Assembly: GCA_015272195.1 (NCBI GenBank)
Contig: JACYMC010000017.1
Location: 1 to 39,865 of the forward strand
Source: Candidatus Sericytochromatia bacterium
GTDB taxonomy: Bacteria > Cyanobacteriota > Sericytochromatia > UBA7694
Reading direction: 5' to 3'
DNA: 39,865 nt
Shown here: piece after piece, positions 32,808 to 39,865 of the stretch
How the letters are laid out: every line of letters starts with the position of its first letter
How positions within the stretch are numbered: the stretch's first letter is position 1
Translations under genes and position numbers: made by a program
The notes under the pieces: model-generated
Seen by the model: only the letters and a program-made list of their open reading frames with translations
Databases searched by the model: none
What the model was told of the DNA's origin: nothing

Positions 32808-33826
32808 ACGAGCTTCACCCCGAAATCCAAACAGCCCTGGAAGAAATTCGCAAAAGCCAGTTTGATGCCGCCAGGCAGCGCTGCGAACAATTGCTGCAGG
32901 CCAATGCCGCAGACGACGAAGCCATTCATTTGCTGGGCGTGATTGCCTTTCAGCAGCGTGACTACGCCACAGCCCTCACCGAGTTTAAAAAAGCCGTGGA
33001 GCTTCAGCCCAAAGCCCATTATTACAATAATCTGGGCAATGTCTACAGTGATCTGGGCCAGTTTGATCTGGCCAAAGGGGCTTACCAGTCGGCGCTGCGC
33101 ATCAACCCCAGCTTTGCCGGCTCCTGTACCAATCTGGGCAATCTCTTTTTACGCCAGGGCAATGCTGAGCAGGCCATGTTTTACTATCAGAAATCCCTGC
33201 GCATCAACCCCCGGCAGATCGAAGTCTATCTGAGCATGGGCAATCTCTACATGGATCTCAAGCGCTACAAACAGGCCAGTGAACAATTACAGAAGGCCCT
33301 CGAAATCCAGCCCGGCCAGCCCGAAATTCTCAACAATCTGGGCAGTCTGGCCCAGGCTCAGAATCAGCCCGATGAAGCCGTCGGCTATTATGAGCAGGCC
33401 CTGGCCAGCAAGCCTGGCTTTGTGCCGGCCCTGATCAACCTGGCCGAACTCAAAGCCAGCCAGAGGGATTTTGAAGCGGCCGAAGCCCTGCATCGCCAGG
33501 CCATTGAAAGTGCGCCACAATCTGTAGAAATTAAATTACGCGCCGCACGCCTGCTGCATTTTCAGCGCAAAAGCGATGCCGCCGAAGCCCTGTACCGCGA
33601 AATCAGTGAGCTGGATCCCCGTCAGGAGATTGCCTGGCTCGGTCTGGCTGAATTTGCGGCTGTGCGGGGCGATATCCAGGGTGCCCTGGACATGTACCAG
33701 ACCGCACACAAACTCAACCCCAACAACCCCGACACCTGTTACAACCTGGGCAGTCTGCTCAAAGAAGTGGGACAACTGGAGCTGGCGAGTCACTATCTGA
33801 ATGAGGCCCTGCGCCTGCAAGGCTAG
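32804..33826 (+). CDS. TPR repeat protein
   Basis: A 340-residue soluble protein consisting almost entirely of about nine TPR repeats (AAYN-type units such as YYNNLGNVYSDLGQFDLAKG and VYLSMGNLYMDLKRYKQAS). These form a superhelical surface for protein binding. There is no signal peptide, membrane segment or catalytic domain. The ATG overlaps the stop of the OGT-like gene (ATGA), so the two are coupled and the products may work together, with the TPR protein perhaps presenting substrates. It is the last gene of this operon; no terminator is visible after it. Confidence 0.9.
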   Translation: MNELHPEIQTALEEIRKSQFDAARQRCEQLLQANAADDEAIHLLGVIAFQQRDYATALTEFKKAVELQPKAHYYNNLGNVYSDLGQFDLAKGAYQSALRINPSFAGSCTNLGNLFLRQGNAEQAMFYYQKSLRINPRQIEVYLSMGNLYMDLKRYKQASEQLQKALEIQPGQPEILNNLGSLAQAQNQPDEAVGYYEQALASKPGFVPALINLAELKASQRDFEAAEALHRQAIESAPQSVEIKLRAARLLHFQRKSDAAEALYREISELDPRQEIAWLGLAEFAAVRGDIQGALDMYQTAHKLNPNNPDTCYNLGSLLKEVGQLELASHYLNEALRLQG

Positions 33827-33867
33827 CCGCAATCTGCGTTTATATCCATCGCCTGGCCTGAACTGCT

Positions 33868-33895
33868 TTACGCCCCCAGGGTCAGCTGTTATACT
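33868..33895 (+). promoter_or_regulatory. Promoter of the ligand-gated channel gene
   Basis: TTTACG (33868-33873), 16-nt spacer, extended -10 TGT-TATACT (33887-33895). Transcription would start near 33902, about 38 nt before the TTG start codon. Confidence 0.5.
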
Positions 33896-33939
33896 CTCTG
33901 ATCTGAATCTGAGAAAAGCAGGTGTATCCGACTTAAGCG

Positions 33940-34935
33940 TTGAAAAAACTTCTTTTGCTGATTTGGCCCGTATTGCTGGTCCTGGGCCTGCACAGTCCCG
34001 TCTGGGCCAAAAACCAACCCCATCAGCAGACCACTGCCAAAACCCCACAGACCGTCTTTGTGGGCATTCATATGAATCGCCTGGTCAACCTGGATCTCAA
34101 ACAAAACACCTATACCATGGATTTTTATCTCTGGTTCCGCTGGAAAGGCGATATCGATCCAGCGGAGAGTTTTGAATTTACCAATGCCTATGAAAAATGG
34201 TGGGAAACCATCGTTTCAGAATCAGAAGCCCCCCGCGATCTGGGCAATGGCTGGAAGTACCGTGAGTTTCATATTGAACAGCAGTTTCACCACCCCTTTC
34301 ATTTTGAACCCTATCCGCTCGACGATCAGGTCCTGCGCCTGAGTATTGAAGACAAATCCTTTAACAGCAAAGAAATCCGCTACTTGCCGGACACCTTTAA
34401 CTCAACCTACAACCCGGAAATTTTTCTGCCCGGCTGGAAGGTCACCCGCCAGAATATCTGGGGCGAAGTACACAAATACAACACCAACTTTGGCCAGAGT
34501 GACCGGGGCAACGAGAGTTATGTCCGCGTCAACTATGATCTCGAAATCACCCGCCACCCGCGCATGATGCATATGTTTAAACTGTTTTTGCCAGTAGCCA
34601 TTATTCTGGTGATGGTCTTTGTGGTCTTTTTTATTCCGATTTCCTTTTTTGAATCACGTGTTGAGATTTCAATTACCGGTCTGCTGAGTCTGATTGCCCT
34701 GCAGATGGTACTGAACGAAACCTTACCACCGATCGGCTACCTGACCCTGACCGATAAAATCTATTATTTTGCCTACTTTACGGTGATGTGCGCCCTGATT
34801 GAAACGGTGTGGGTTTACTTCAGCTTTAAACGGGACGAACATGTCTCACGCAAAATTGATCGCATTGCCTCACTGACCATGCTGTCAGTCACGCCGATCA
34901 TCTTCGCTCTCTTTTTTACAGTCTTTAAAGGCTGA
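33940..34935 (+). CDS. Prokaryotic pentameric ligand-gated ion channel
   Basis: A 331-residue member of the Cys-loop receptor superfamily without the Cys loop, as in GLIC and ELIC. A signal peptide (about 1-24, cut near VWA-K) precedes the extracellular beta-sandwich (about 35-205), which contains the family motif FEPYPLDDQ. Four membrane helices follow: M1 at about 212-234 (LPVAIILVMVFVVFFIP), M2 lining the pore at about 242-262 (ISITGLLSLIALQMVLNETLP), M3 at about 275-297 and M4 at about 308-330. The loop between M3 and M4 is short. Ligand and ion selectivity are unknown. The TTG start at 33940 has only a weak ribosome site, but it opens the signal peptide (MKKLLLLIW). Confidence 0.93.
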   Translation: MKKLLLLIWPVLLVLGLHSPVWAKNQPHQQTTAKTPQTVFVGIHMNRLVNLDLKQNTYTMDFYLWFRWKGDIDPAESFEFTNAYEKWWETIVSESEAPRDLGNGWKYREFHIEQQFHHPFHFEPYPLDDQVLRLSIEDKSFNSKEIRYLPDTFNSTYNPEIFLPGWKVTRQNIWGEVHKYNTNFGQSDRGNESYVRVNYDLEITRHPRMMHMFKLFLPVAIILVMVFVVFFIPISFFESRVEISITGLLSLIALQMVLNETLPPIGYLTLTDKIYYFAYFTVMCALIETVWVYFSFKRDEHVSRKIDRIASLTMLSVTPIIFALFFTVFKG

Positions 34936-35017
34936 GGCGGAATCTGCGTGCTTATCATGGCCGTTTGCAGCGAATGGTAGTACACTAGAGAGAGAGTGAA
35001 AAATACAGACACACAGA

Positions 35018-35123
35018 CTGTCTGAATACCCTGTCAAGCCCCCCTGACCTTCGTGCAGTGCCGTGATGATGGCGCGAAGCCAAACCCCTCGAACCAGCGG
35101 CCAGCCTAGGGTATTCAGAACAG
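35018..35123 (+). ncRNA. Structured leader RNA upstream of tig
   Basis: A 15-bp long-range stem joins CTGT+CTGAATACCCT (35018-35032) with AGGGTATTCAG+ACAG (35108-35123), interrupted by a single unpaired A. It encloses about 75 nt that contain an inner hairpin CTTCG/CGAAG near 35050-35080 with a second TGCC/GGCG helix. The structure ends 15 nt before the GGAGG of tig. A regulatory 5' leader or a separate small RNA would both fit. I do not match it to a known riboswitch, SRP RNA or tmRNA. Confidence 0.6.
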
Positions 35124-35148
35124 CTCGAACCAATCACTGGAGGACACT

Positions 35149-36558
35149 GTGAAAGTTACAGTTGAAAAGCAAGAAGGCAACAAAATTCACCTGCAGATTG
35201 AAGTAGACGGCAGCGGTATTGCCCAGGACTACCGCACCGCCCTCAGTCAGTATGGCCGCGACCTGAAAATCAAAGGCTTCCGCAAAGGCAAAATTCCAGC
35301 CCACCTGGTAGAGAAGCACATTGACACCAACCGTCTGAAGCAGGATATCTTTCAGCATGCCGTCGGCCAGTCTTACCAGCAGGCCCTCAGTGAACATCAG
35401 ATTGAAGCCATTGCTGAACCCCAGATTCAGCCCCTGCAAACCGAAATCGGCCAGGATTTTATTTACCGCGCCATCGTGGAAGTGCGTCCTGAAGTGACCC
35501 TGGGCGATTACAAAGGCCTGAGCGTGCACGTTGAGCCCCAGAGCCCCACAGGTGAAGCCGAACTCGAAGAACAACTGAAATACCTGCAGCGGAAACATGC
35601 CGTCCTGATCCCGGTCGATGACCGTCCGGCCCAGCTGGGTGATCTGGCCACTCTGCGCATCGAAGGCAGCATCGAAGGCGAAGCCATCGACCTGGGTGAA
35701 TCCAAGGATATGACCCTGGAGTTGCGCGAATATAGCTTTGTGCGGGGCTTTGCAGACCATATTGTCGGCATGCAGATCGACGAAACCAAAGACTTTGACC
35801 TGACCTTCCCCGAAGATTATTACGTCGAGGATCTGCGCGGCAAACCCGTTCAGTTCCACGTACACCTGCAGGAACTGAAAGAAGTTGAACTGGCTGAGCT
35901 GGATGACGATCTCGCCAGCACCGTTGACAGCAGCCTCGAAAGCCTCGATCAGCTCAAAGAGCTTTTGCAGAACGAGCTGGCCGAAAGCGCCGAAGAGCAG
36001 TTTGAAATCCAGAAGCAGCAGCGCGTGCTGGACCGCGTGGTGGCCGGCGCCCAGGTTGAAGTGCCCGAGTCCATGATTCAGCGTGAAATGTTTGCCATGT
36101 GGCAGATGGGCGAAGGCGTCCAGCTCTCTAACGCCAAGCTCAACGAAAACACCCTGCGCGCCTCCTGGATGCACTGGATGCAGCGCGAAGACATGCAGGA
36201 AATCGCCCGCCAGCGCATCAAAACCACCCTGGTGCTGGGTGCGATTGCCCGCGAAGAAAACCTGCAGCTGAGCGACGAAGAAGTGGATGCTGAAATCCAG
36301 GATCTGGCCGAAACCCACGGCGTGCCCGTGGATCAGGTCCGGGCCCAGCTCCAGCTGGAAGACAGCATGGTGGCCCTGATGGACGAGCTGCTGAGCTATA
36401 AAATCATCGACTGGTTGATGGAAAACAACGAGATCATCATCGACGAAAACGCTGAAGCCATCGAAGAAGCCGCTGTGGCTGAACTAGAACAGCAGAATGC
36501 GCCCGAAGAAGCAGCTGCCGAAACCGCTGTTGAAGAAGGCGTTGAACAGCCCGCCTGA
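35149..36558 (+). CDS. tig: Trigger factor
   Basis: A 469-residue ribosome-bound chaperone and peptidyl-prolyl isomerase. The N-terminal ribosome-binding region has the signature GFRKGKIP; the middle is an FKBP-like domain (about 150-245, GDLATLRIEGSIEGE..., FPEDYY); the C-terminal helical chaperone arms follow and end in an acidic Glu/Ala-rich tail. Length is typical. The start is GTG at 35149 with GGAGG 5 nt upstream. A structured RNA occupies the leader. The acyltransferase gene starts 2 nt after the stop, so tig leads an operon with envelope-lipid genes rather than the more usual clpP-clpX. Confidence 0.97.
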   Translation: MKVTVEKQEGNKIHLQIEVDGSGIAQDYRTALSQYGRDLKIKGFRKGKIPAHLVEKHIDTNRLKQDIFQHAVGQSYQQALSEHQIEAIAEPQIQPLQTEIGQDFIYRAIVEVRPEVTLGDYKGLSVHVEPQSPTGEAELEEQLKYLQRKHAVLIPVDDRPAQLGDLATLRIEGSIEGEAIDLGESKDMTLELREYSFVRGFADHIVGMQIDETKDFDLTFPEDYYVEDLRGKPVQFHVHLQELKEVELAELDDDLASTVDSSLESLDQLKELLQNELAESAEEQFEIQKQQRVLDRVVAGAQVEVPESMIQREMFAMWQMGEGVQLSNAKLNENTLRASWMHWMQREDMQEIARQRIKTTLVLGAIAREENLQLSDEEVDAEIQDLAETHGVPVDQVRAQLQLEDSMVALMDELLSYKIIDWLMENNEIIIDENAEAIEEAAVAELEQQNAPEEAAAETAVEEGVEQPA

Positions 36559-36560
36559 AC

Positions 36561-37427
36561 ATGACTGAGCCAGCCAGCTTACCCTGGCTGTGTTCAGCCC
36601 TGGCCCGTCTGCCCCGCCCCCTGGCCCTTCACATGGCCGCCCGGCTGGCAGACGGGCTTTATGCTGTCTACTGCGCCAGTCCGTATCGCCATTTTTTAAA
36701 CCAGTCGATTCAGCCGGCCCTGACTGAGCTGAACACGAGAGAGCGCAACCACCTTGCACGGCTGCACTGTCAGCGCCTGTTGCAGGCCCTGCTGGATTTT
36801 GTGCGCTTTGCTCAGCTGAGCCCTCAAGCCACCCTGCCGCCTGAAGTCCAGCTGCTGGGTCACCATCACTACCTTTCAGCCAAAGCCGCCGGGCGCGGCG
36901 TGATTTTGGTCTCCGCCCATTTTGGCTGCTGGGAGTGGATTCCCGCCGCGCTGGCCCTGCAGGGCGAAGCCGTCTCGGTACTGGTCCAGCGGCCCAGCCA
37001 GTCCTGGGTGGATCAGAGCTTCAGCGCCCTGCGCGCGCAGGTGGGTGTGCAGACTCTGTATAACGACAGCCTCAGCGGACTGCGGCCTTTGATACGGGCT
37101 CTGCGTCAGGGCGAGACTGTAGGCATGCTCATCGATCAGCATGGCGAAAGCCAGCGCCTGATCGGCTCCTTTTTTAGGCAATGCGTCTCGCTGCCCGAGG
37201 GCCCGGCCCGCATTGCCCGCCAGACCGGGGCTGTGATTTTGCCCGTGCTGGCCCGCTGGCATGGCCAGCGCCACCTGATTCAGTTTTTTACCCCGCTGCA
37301 GGCTCAGGATTTCAAGGCGGATCTGGCCCTGATGCAGCAGCTGTACGACTGGCTTGAAGCACAGATCCGCCGGGGGCCCGAAAACTGGCTCTGGAGCTAC
37401 CTGCGCTGGGACAAGTACCGGCCATGA
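36561..37427 (+). CDS. LpxL/HtrB-like acyltransferase
   Basis: A 288-residue protein of the LpxL/HtrB/lysophospholipid acyltransferase group. The catalytic H-x4-E motif is HFGCWE (near residue 120), followed by QRPSQ, LIDQHGES and LPEGPARIARQTGAVILP, all in the family order. Such enzymes add fatty acyl chains to lipid A precursors or other glycolipids on the inner membrane. The N-terminal hydrophobic anchor is weak. It sits 2 nt after tig and overlaps the O-antigen-ligase-like gene by 4 nt (ATGA). No lpxA-D genes are in the window, so the acceptor lipid is uncertain. Confidence 0.88.
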   Translation: MTEPASLPWLCSALARLPRPLALHMAARLADGLYAVYCASPYRHFLNQSIQPALTELNTRERNHLARLHCQRLLQALLDFVRFAQLSPQATLPPEVQLLGHHHYLSAKAAGRGVILVSAHFGCWEWIPAALALQGEAVSVLVQRPSQSWVDQSFSALRAQVGVQTLYNDSLSGLRPLIRALRQGETVGMLIDQHGESQRLIGSFFRQCVSLPEGPARIARQTGAVILPVLARWHGQRHLIQFFTPLQAQDFKADLALMQQLYDWLEAQIRRGPENWLWSYLRWDKYRP

Positions 37428-38719
37428 TAGCCTGGCTGGTGCTGGGACTGGTGCTGCTGCCTGTTTCACTGCTGGCCGCCGCGCTCTGCTGGCTGCTGGC
37501 GGCCCTCTGGCGGGCTCGACAAAACACCGGGGCCGCCAGCCAGCGGGCAAGGCCACCGTTAAAGACTTTGCCGCTCTGGATCAGGCGCTGCCTGCTGGGC
37601 TTTGGCCTGCTCTCGCTGCTGAGCCTGCTGGCCGTGGCCCGGCCTGAACTGCACCTGGCCGGCTGGCTGGGCCGCTATGGGCTGCTGAGCGGCCTGTACC
37701 TGCTGAGTCTATGGCTGCTAAAGCAGCCCGCTCATTCGAAATCTCGCCCGCTACCCCTGCAGGGCTTATTGCCCGGCCTGCTGGGTGGCAGCCTGCTGGC
37801 GGCCATGATCGGCCTGGGCAATGCCCTGCTGAACTGGTCACTGGTAGTGCAAAGCCTGTGCTGGCCGGGCATTGAAAACGCCTGTCTGATCTATCTGTAC
37901 CTGGCCCCCGAAAGCCGCGCCACGGGTCTTGCCATGCACAGCAATGTCCTGGGCAGCCTGCTGGCTGTGAGCCTGCCCTTCTGGCTGCTCACGCTTGGCG
38001 CGCGCCAGTCGCTCCTGCGGCGGCTGGTTGTGCTGCTCAGCCTGCTCTGTATTGTGGGTGCTCTGATCCTGACACAATCGCGGGCGGCCTGGATCAGCGG
38101 CGCGCTGGGCAGCCTGCTCGCAGCCCGCCTGTTTTTAAGCGCCTCCTGGCGCCAGGGGCTGGCAGGCACAGGACTGGCCGGTCTGGGCCTGAGCCTCTGG
38201 CTCTGGCCAGCCGGCTGGCAGCTGATCAGTCAGCGCTTATTGGCTTTGTTTCACCCCCTCGACTCCAGCGGCACCCGCCTGCAGATCTGGGCCAGCGGCC
38301 TGCAGATGCTGCGCGAGAGCTGGGCCAGTGGCATCGGCCTGCTGCACTTTGAGTGGCGCTACCCGGCTTATGCTGTCAGTGATGTACCGGCAGCCCATCT
38401 GCACAACAGCTATCTGCAGAGTGCCGTCGAAAGCGGCCTGCCCGCCGTCCTGCTGCTCTGGGCCGCCCTGCTGGGCCTGCTGGGCAGCCCCCGCCATCTG
38501 AGCCCGGCAGGCCAGGCGGCCTGGCTGAGCTGGGGTATCTGGCTGCTGAGCGCACTGGCTGACTGCACCTTTTTTGACCTGCGCCTGAGCTGCTGGCTGG
38601 TGCTTTGTCTGGTGCTGATCCGACTGGACCGCGCGCAGGTACAGCAATGGCACACACTCAAGCGCCAGCTGGGCGAAGAAGTCCGCCAGGCCACTGAACA
38701 AGCGCTGGGAACCTTTTAA
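37424..38719 (+). CDS. O-antigen ligase/polymerase-like (Wzy_C) membrane protein
   Basis: A 431-residue, very Leu-rich integral membrane protein with 10-12 predicted segments. A periplasmic loop holds GTRLQIWASGLQMLRESWASGIG and AAHLHNSYLQSAVESG, with the His typical of Wzy_C/WaaL proteins that polymerise or ligate O-antigen or other glycan repeat units. Other oligosaccharide-transfer enzymes of this superfamily (PglL-like) share these features, so the exact reaction is open. The ATG overlaps the acyltransferase stop. GC content is high and codon use is Leu-CTG dominated. Confidence 0.85.
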   Translation: MIAWLVLGLVLLPVSLLAAALCWLLAALWRARQNTGAASQRARPPLKTLPLWIRRCLLGFGLLSLLSLLAVARPELHLAGWLGRYGLLSGLYLLSLWLLKQPAHSKSRPLPLQGLLPGLLGGSLLAAMIGLGNALLNWSLVVQSLCWPGIENACLIYLYLAPESRATGLAMHSNVLGSLLAVSLPFWLLTLGARQSLLRRLVVLLSLLCIVGALILTQSRAAWISGALGSLLAARLFLSASWRQGLAGTGLAGLGLSLWLWPAGWQLISQRLLALFHPLDSSGTRLQIWASGLQMLRESWASGIGLLHFEWRYPAYAVSDVPAAHLHNSYLQSAVESGLPAVLLLWAALLGLLGSPRHLSPAGQAAWLSWGIWLLSALADCTFFDLRLSCWLVLCLVLIRLDRAQVQQWHTLKRQLGEEVRQATEQALGTF

Positions 38720-38743
38720 AGCGAGGCAGCGTCTGACAGAGAC

Positions 38744-39791
38744 ATGCAAAAACCCTTTTACCGGGTGATTGCCTCTGAGCAAAGCTGGCTGGAAGGCAAT
38801 GCCCTCGAACAACTCAAGCAAACAGCGACCTTGCCGGGCGTGCAACTGGCGGTCGGCCTGCCGGATCTGCATGCGGGCAAAGGGCATCCTGTTGGGGCTG
38901 CCTTCTGGAGCCAGGGCTGCTTTTACCCTTTCCTGGTTGGCAGCGATATCGGCTGTGGCATGGGCCTCTGGCAAAGCGATTTGCCCCTGCGCAAACTCAA
39001 AAAAGACCGCTGGGCCCAGAAGCTGGATCTGGAAATGGCCCTGCCCACCCCGACTGAATACCAGCTGTCTGACTACCCGTGTCAGGGCTTTGGCACCATT
39101 GGCGGGGGCAATCATTTTGCCGAATTACAGCAGGTTGAAAGCCTGCATGATGCCACGACTTTTGCAGCACTGGGCCTGAATCCGGACCAGCTGCAGCTGC
39201 TGGTGCACAGCGGCTCACGCGGTCTGGGCGAAGCGATTCTGCGCAAGCACACGGCACAGCATGGCAATGCGGCACTGGCTGCCGACAGCCCTGAGGCCGC
39301 TGCTTACCTGCAGGCCCACGATCAGGCTGTTGCCTGGGCCAAAGCCAACCGGGAAGCCATTCAGCAGCGCTTTTTAAACAGCCTCGGCGGCAGTGGACAG
39401 CCTTGCCTGGACGTCTGTCACAACAGCGTCACCCTGCAGGCCTGGGACGGGCAACAGGGATTTTTACACCGCAAGGGGGCTGCACCGGCAGATCAGGGGC
39501 CGATTGTCATTCCTGGCTCACGAGGCAGCCTGAGCTATCTGGTGCAGCCGCTGAGTCCCGGTGCAGCCTCAGGCTGGTCACTGGCCCATGGCGCCGGGCG
39601 CAAATGGAGCCGGCAGGATGCCCGCAGCCGCATCAAAAAACGCTTTCAGCCCCCCCCAGCTGGAACAAACAGCACTCGGCAGCCGTGTCATTTGCCATGA
39701 TCGCAATCTGCTCTATGAACAAGCCCCTGAAGCGTATAAACTCAATGTATCCACCTTTCATGCCGATAACCTGCTCAAAAGCGCCCGGTAA
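38744..39791 (+). CDS. rtcB: RtcB-family RNA ligase, interrupted by a frameshift
   Basis: RtcB-type 3'-phosphate RNA ligase (GTP and Mn dependent in the family), closest to the short RtcB2 group. Motifs include SDIGCGMG, GTIGGGNHF, HSGSRGLG and the C-terminal HRKGAAPADQGPIVIPGS, with SLAHGAGRKW holding the guanylylated His. As written the frame ends at 39700 after an unrelated 15-residue tail. Skipping one C in the C8 run at 39650-39657 restores the conserved C-terminus (LGSRVICHDRNLLYEQAPEAYK) and gives 348 residues with a stop at 39789-39791. The defect may be a sequencing error, a slippery phase-variable tract or a real mutation. The ATG at 38744 has only a weak ribosome site and stands 24 nt after the previous gene. 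Confidence 0.88.
39650..39657 (+). repeat. C8 homopolymer at the rtcB frameshift
   Basis: Eight consecutive C residues inside rtcB. Seven would keep the family's conserved frame; eight terminate it early. Confidence 0.9.
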
Positions 39792-39865
39792 TGAGCTTTT
39801 CGGGATCTAACAGACTCAAAACTGAGCAATTTTTGCTGCATACATTCGTTCAAAAATTGGTTTTT
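39791..39865 (+). CDS. Possible start of a further gene, cut by the window end
   Basis: An ATG overlaps the repaired rtcB stop (TAATG) and opens a frame that stays open to the window end (MSFSGSNRLKTEQF...), 25 codons. There is no clear ribosome site and no family can be recognised from so little. An inverted repeat inside it argues for a terminator instead. Weakly supported. Confidence 0.2.
   Translation, partial: MSFSGSNRLKTEQFLLHTFVQKLVF
39827..39865 (+). terminator. Possible AT-rich terminator after rtcB
   Basis: Perfect 9-bp inverted repeat CAATTTTTG (39827-39835) and CAAAAATTG (39851-39859) with a 15-nt loop, followed by GTTTTT at the window edge. The stem is AT-rich, so its strength is doubtful. 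Confidence 0.4.

Noticed and set aside
35018-35123. tig leader as a signal-recognition-particle RNA, tmRNA or known riboswitch
   Set aside because: The conserved cores of these RNAs are not present; only the generic stem architecture is seen.
35134-36318. 394-codon open frame antisense to tig
   Set aside because: tig is certain; the antisense frame is Phe/Leu/His-rich with no domain.
1-39865. CRISPR array, tRNA, rRNA, insertion sequence or prophage
   Set aside because: No regularly spaced repeats, cloverleaf-like sequence, transposase, integrase or phage genes were seen on either strand.

Overview
The window looks like an ordinary chromosomal stretch of a Gram-negative-type bacterium. Supporting features are lipoprotein and exported-protein signals, an LpxL/HtrB-like acyltransferase beside an O-antigen-ligase-like membrane protein, and a type IV pilin-like protein. 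There are no phage genes, insertion sequences, CRISPR arrays, tRNAs or rRNAs that I can see. The taxon cannot be fixed by reading alone. The mix of a CHASE2 adenylate cyclase, a Ser/Thr kinase, PAS histidine kinase, HDOD, TPR and NHL proteins would suit a non-photosynthetic relative of Cyanobacteria or another signalling-rich environmental lineage, but this is a weak inference.

Layout. 1-408: 3' end of a gene, closed by a strong terminator. 592-2187 (-): GH13 lipoprotein, with a 39-codon gene relic upstream. 2428-7206 (+): tight signalling run of Cys-motif/J-domain protein, CheR, HDOD and CheA with two P2-like domains. 7213-8205 (-): aldo/keto reductase. 8353-9138 (+): HEAT-like protein. 9146-11397 (-): small exported protein, CYTH protein and subtilase lipoprotein. 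11615-13801 (+): zinc-ribbon/NHL/cyclic-nucleotide-binding protein ending in a CheA P2-like domain. 13674-14579 (-): glycosyltransferase. 14679-16073 (+): PAS histidine kinase. 16017-21740 (-): three-gene operon of CHASE2 adenylate cyclase, Ser/Thr kinase with a long unassigned tail, and a Nudix/metallo-beta-lactamase fusion.

21910-26596 (+): the most unusual locus. It encodes an HExxH metallopeptidase-like protein, a 187-residue Asn-rich protein whose only cysteine is its last residue in a GGPGC tail, an intercistronic hairpin, and a complete radical SAM/SPASM enzyme. A converging MFS transporter (26497-27813, -) overlaps the enzyme gene. I read the set as a candidate peptide or protein modification system.

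28067-28926: rplM-rpsI with terminator. 29201-29728: prepilin. 29838-33826: Mpo1-like protein, hotdog thioesterase, a TPR protein with a degraded O-GlcNAc-transferase-like C-terminus, and a second TPR protein. 33940-34935: a prokaryotic pentameric ligand-gated ion channel. 35018-35123: a structured leader RNA in front of tig. 35149-38719: tig, acyltransferase, O-antigen-ligase-like protein. 38744-39791: an RtcB-family gene broken by one extra C in a C8 run.

Themes. Signalling dominates: cAMP synthesis and a cyclic-nucleotide-binding protein, Ser/Thr and His kinases, and a chemosensory kinase whose P2 fold recurs in the NHL protein. Genes are very tightly packed. All five convergent gene pairs are separated by 7 nt or less, and three overlap tail to tail by 57-128 nt. 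No stretch above 300 nt lacks a gene.
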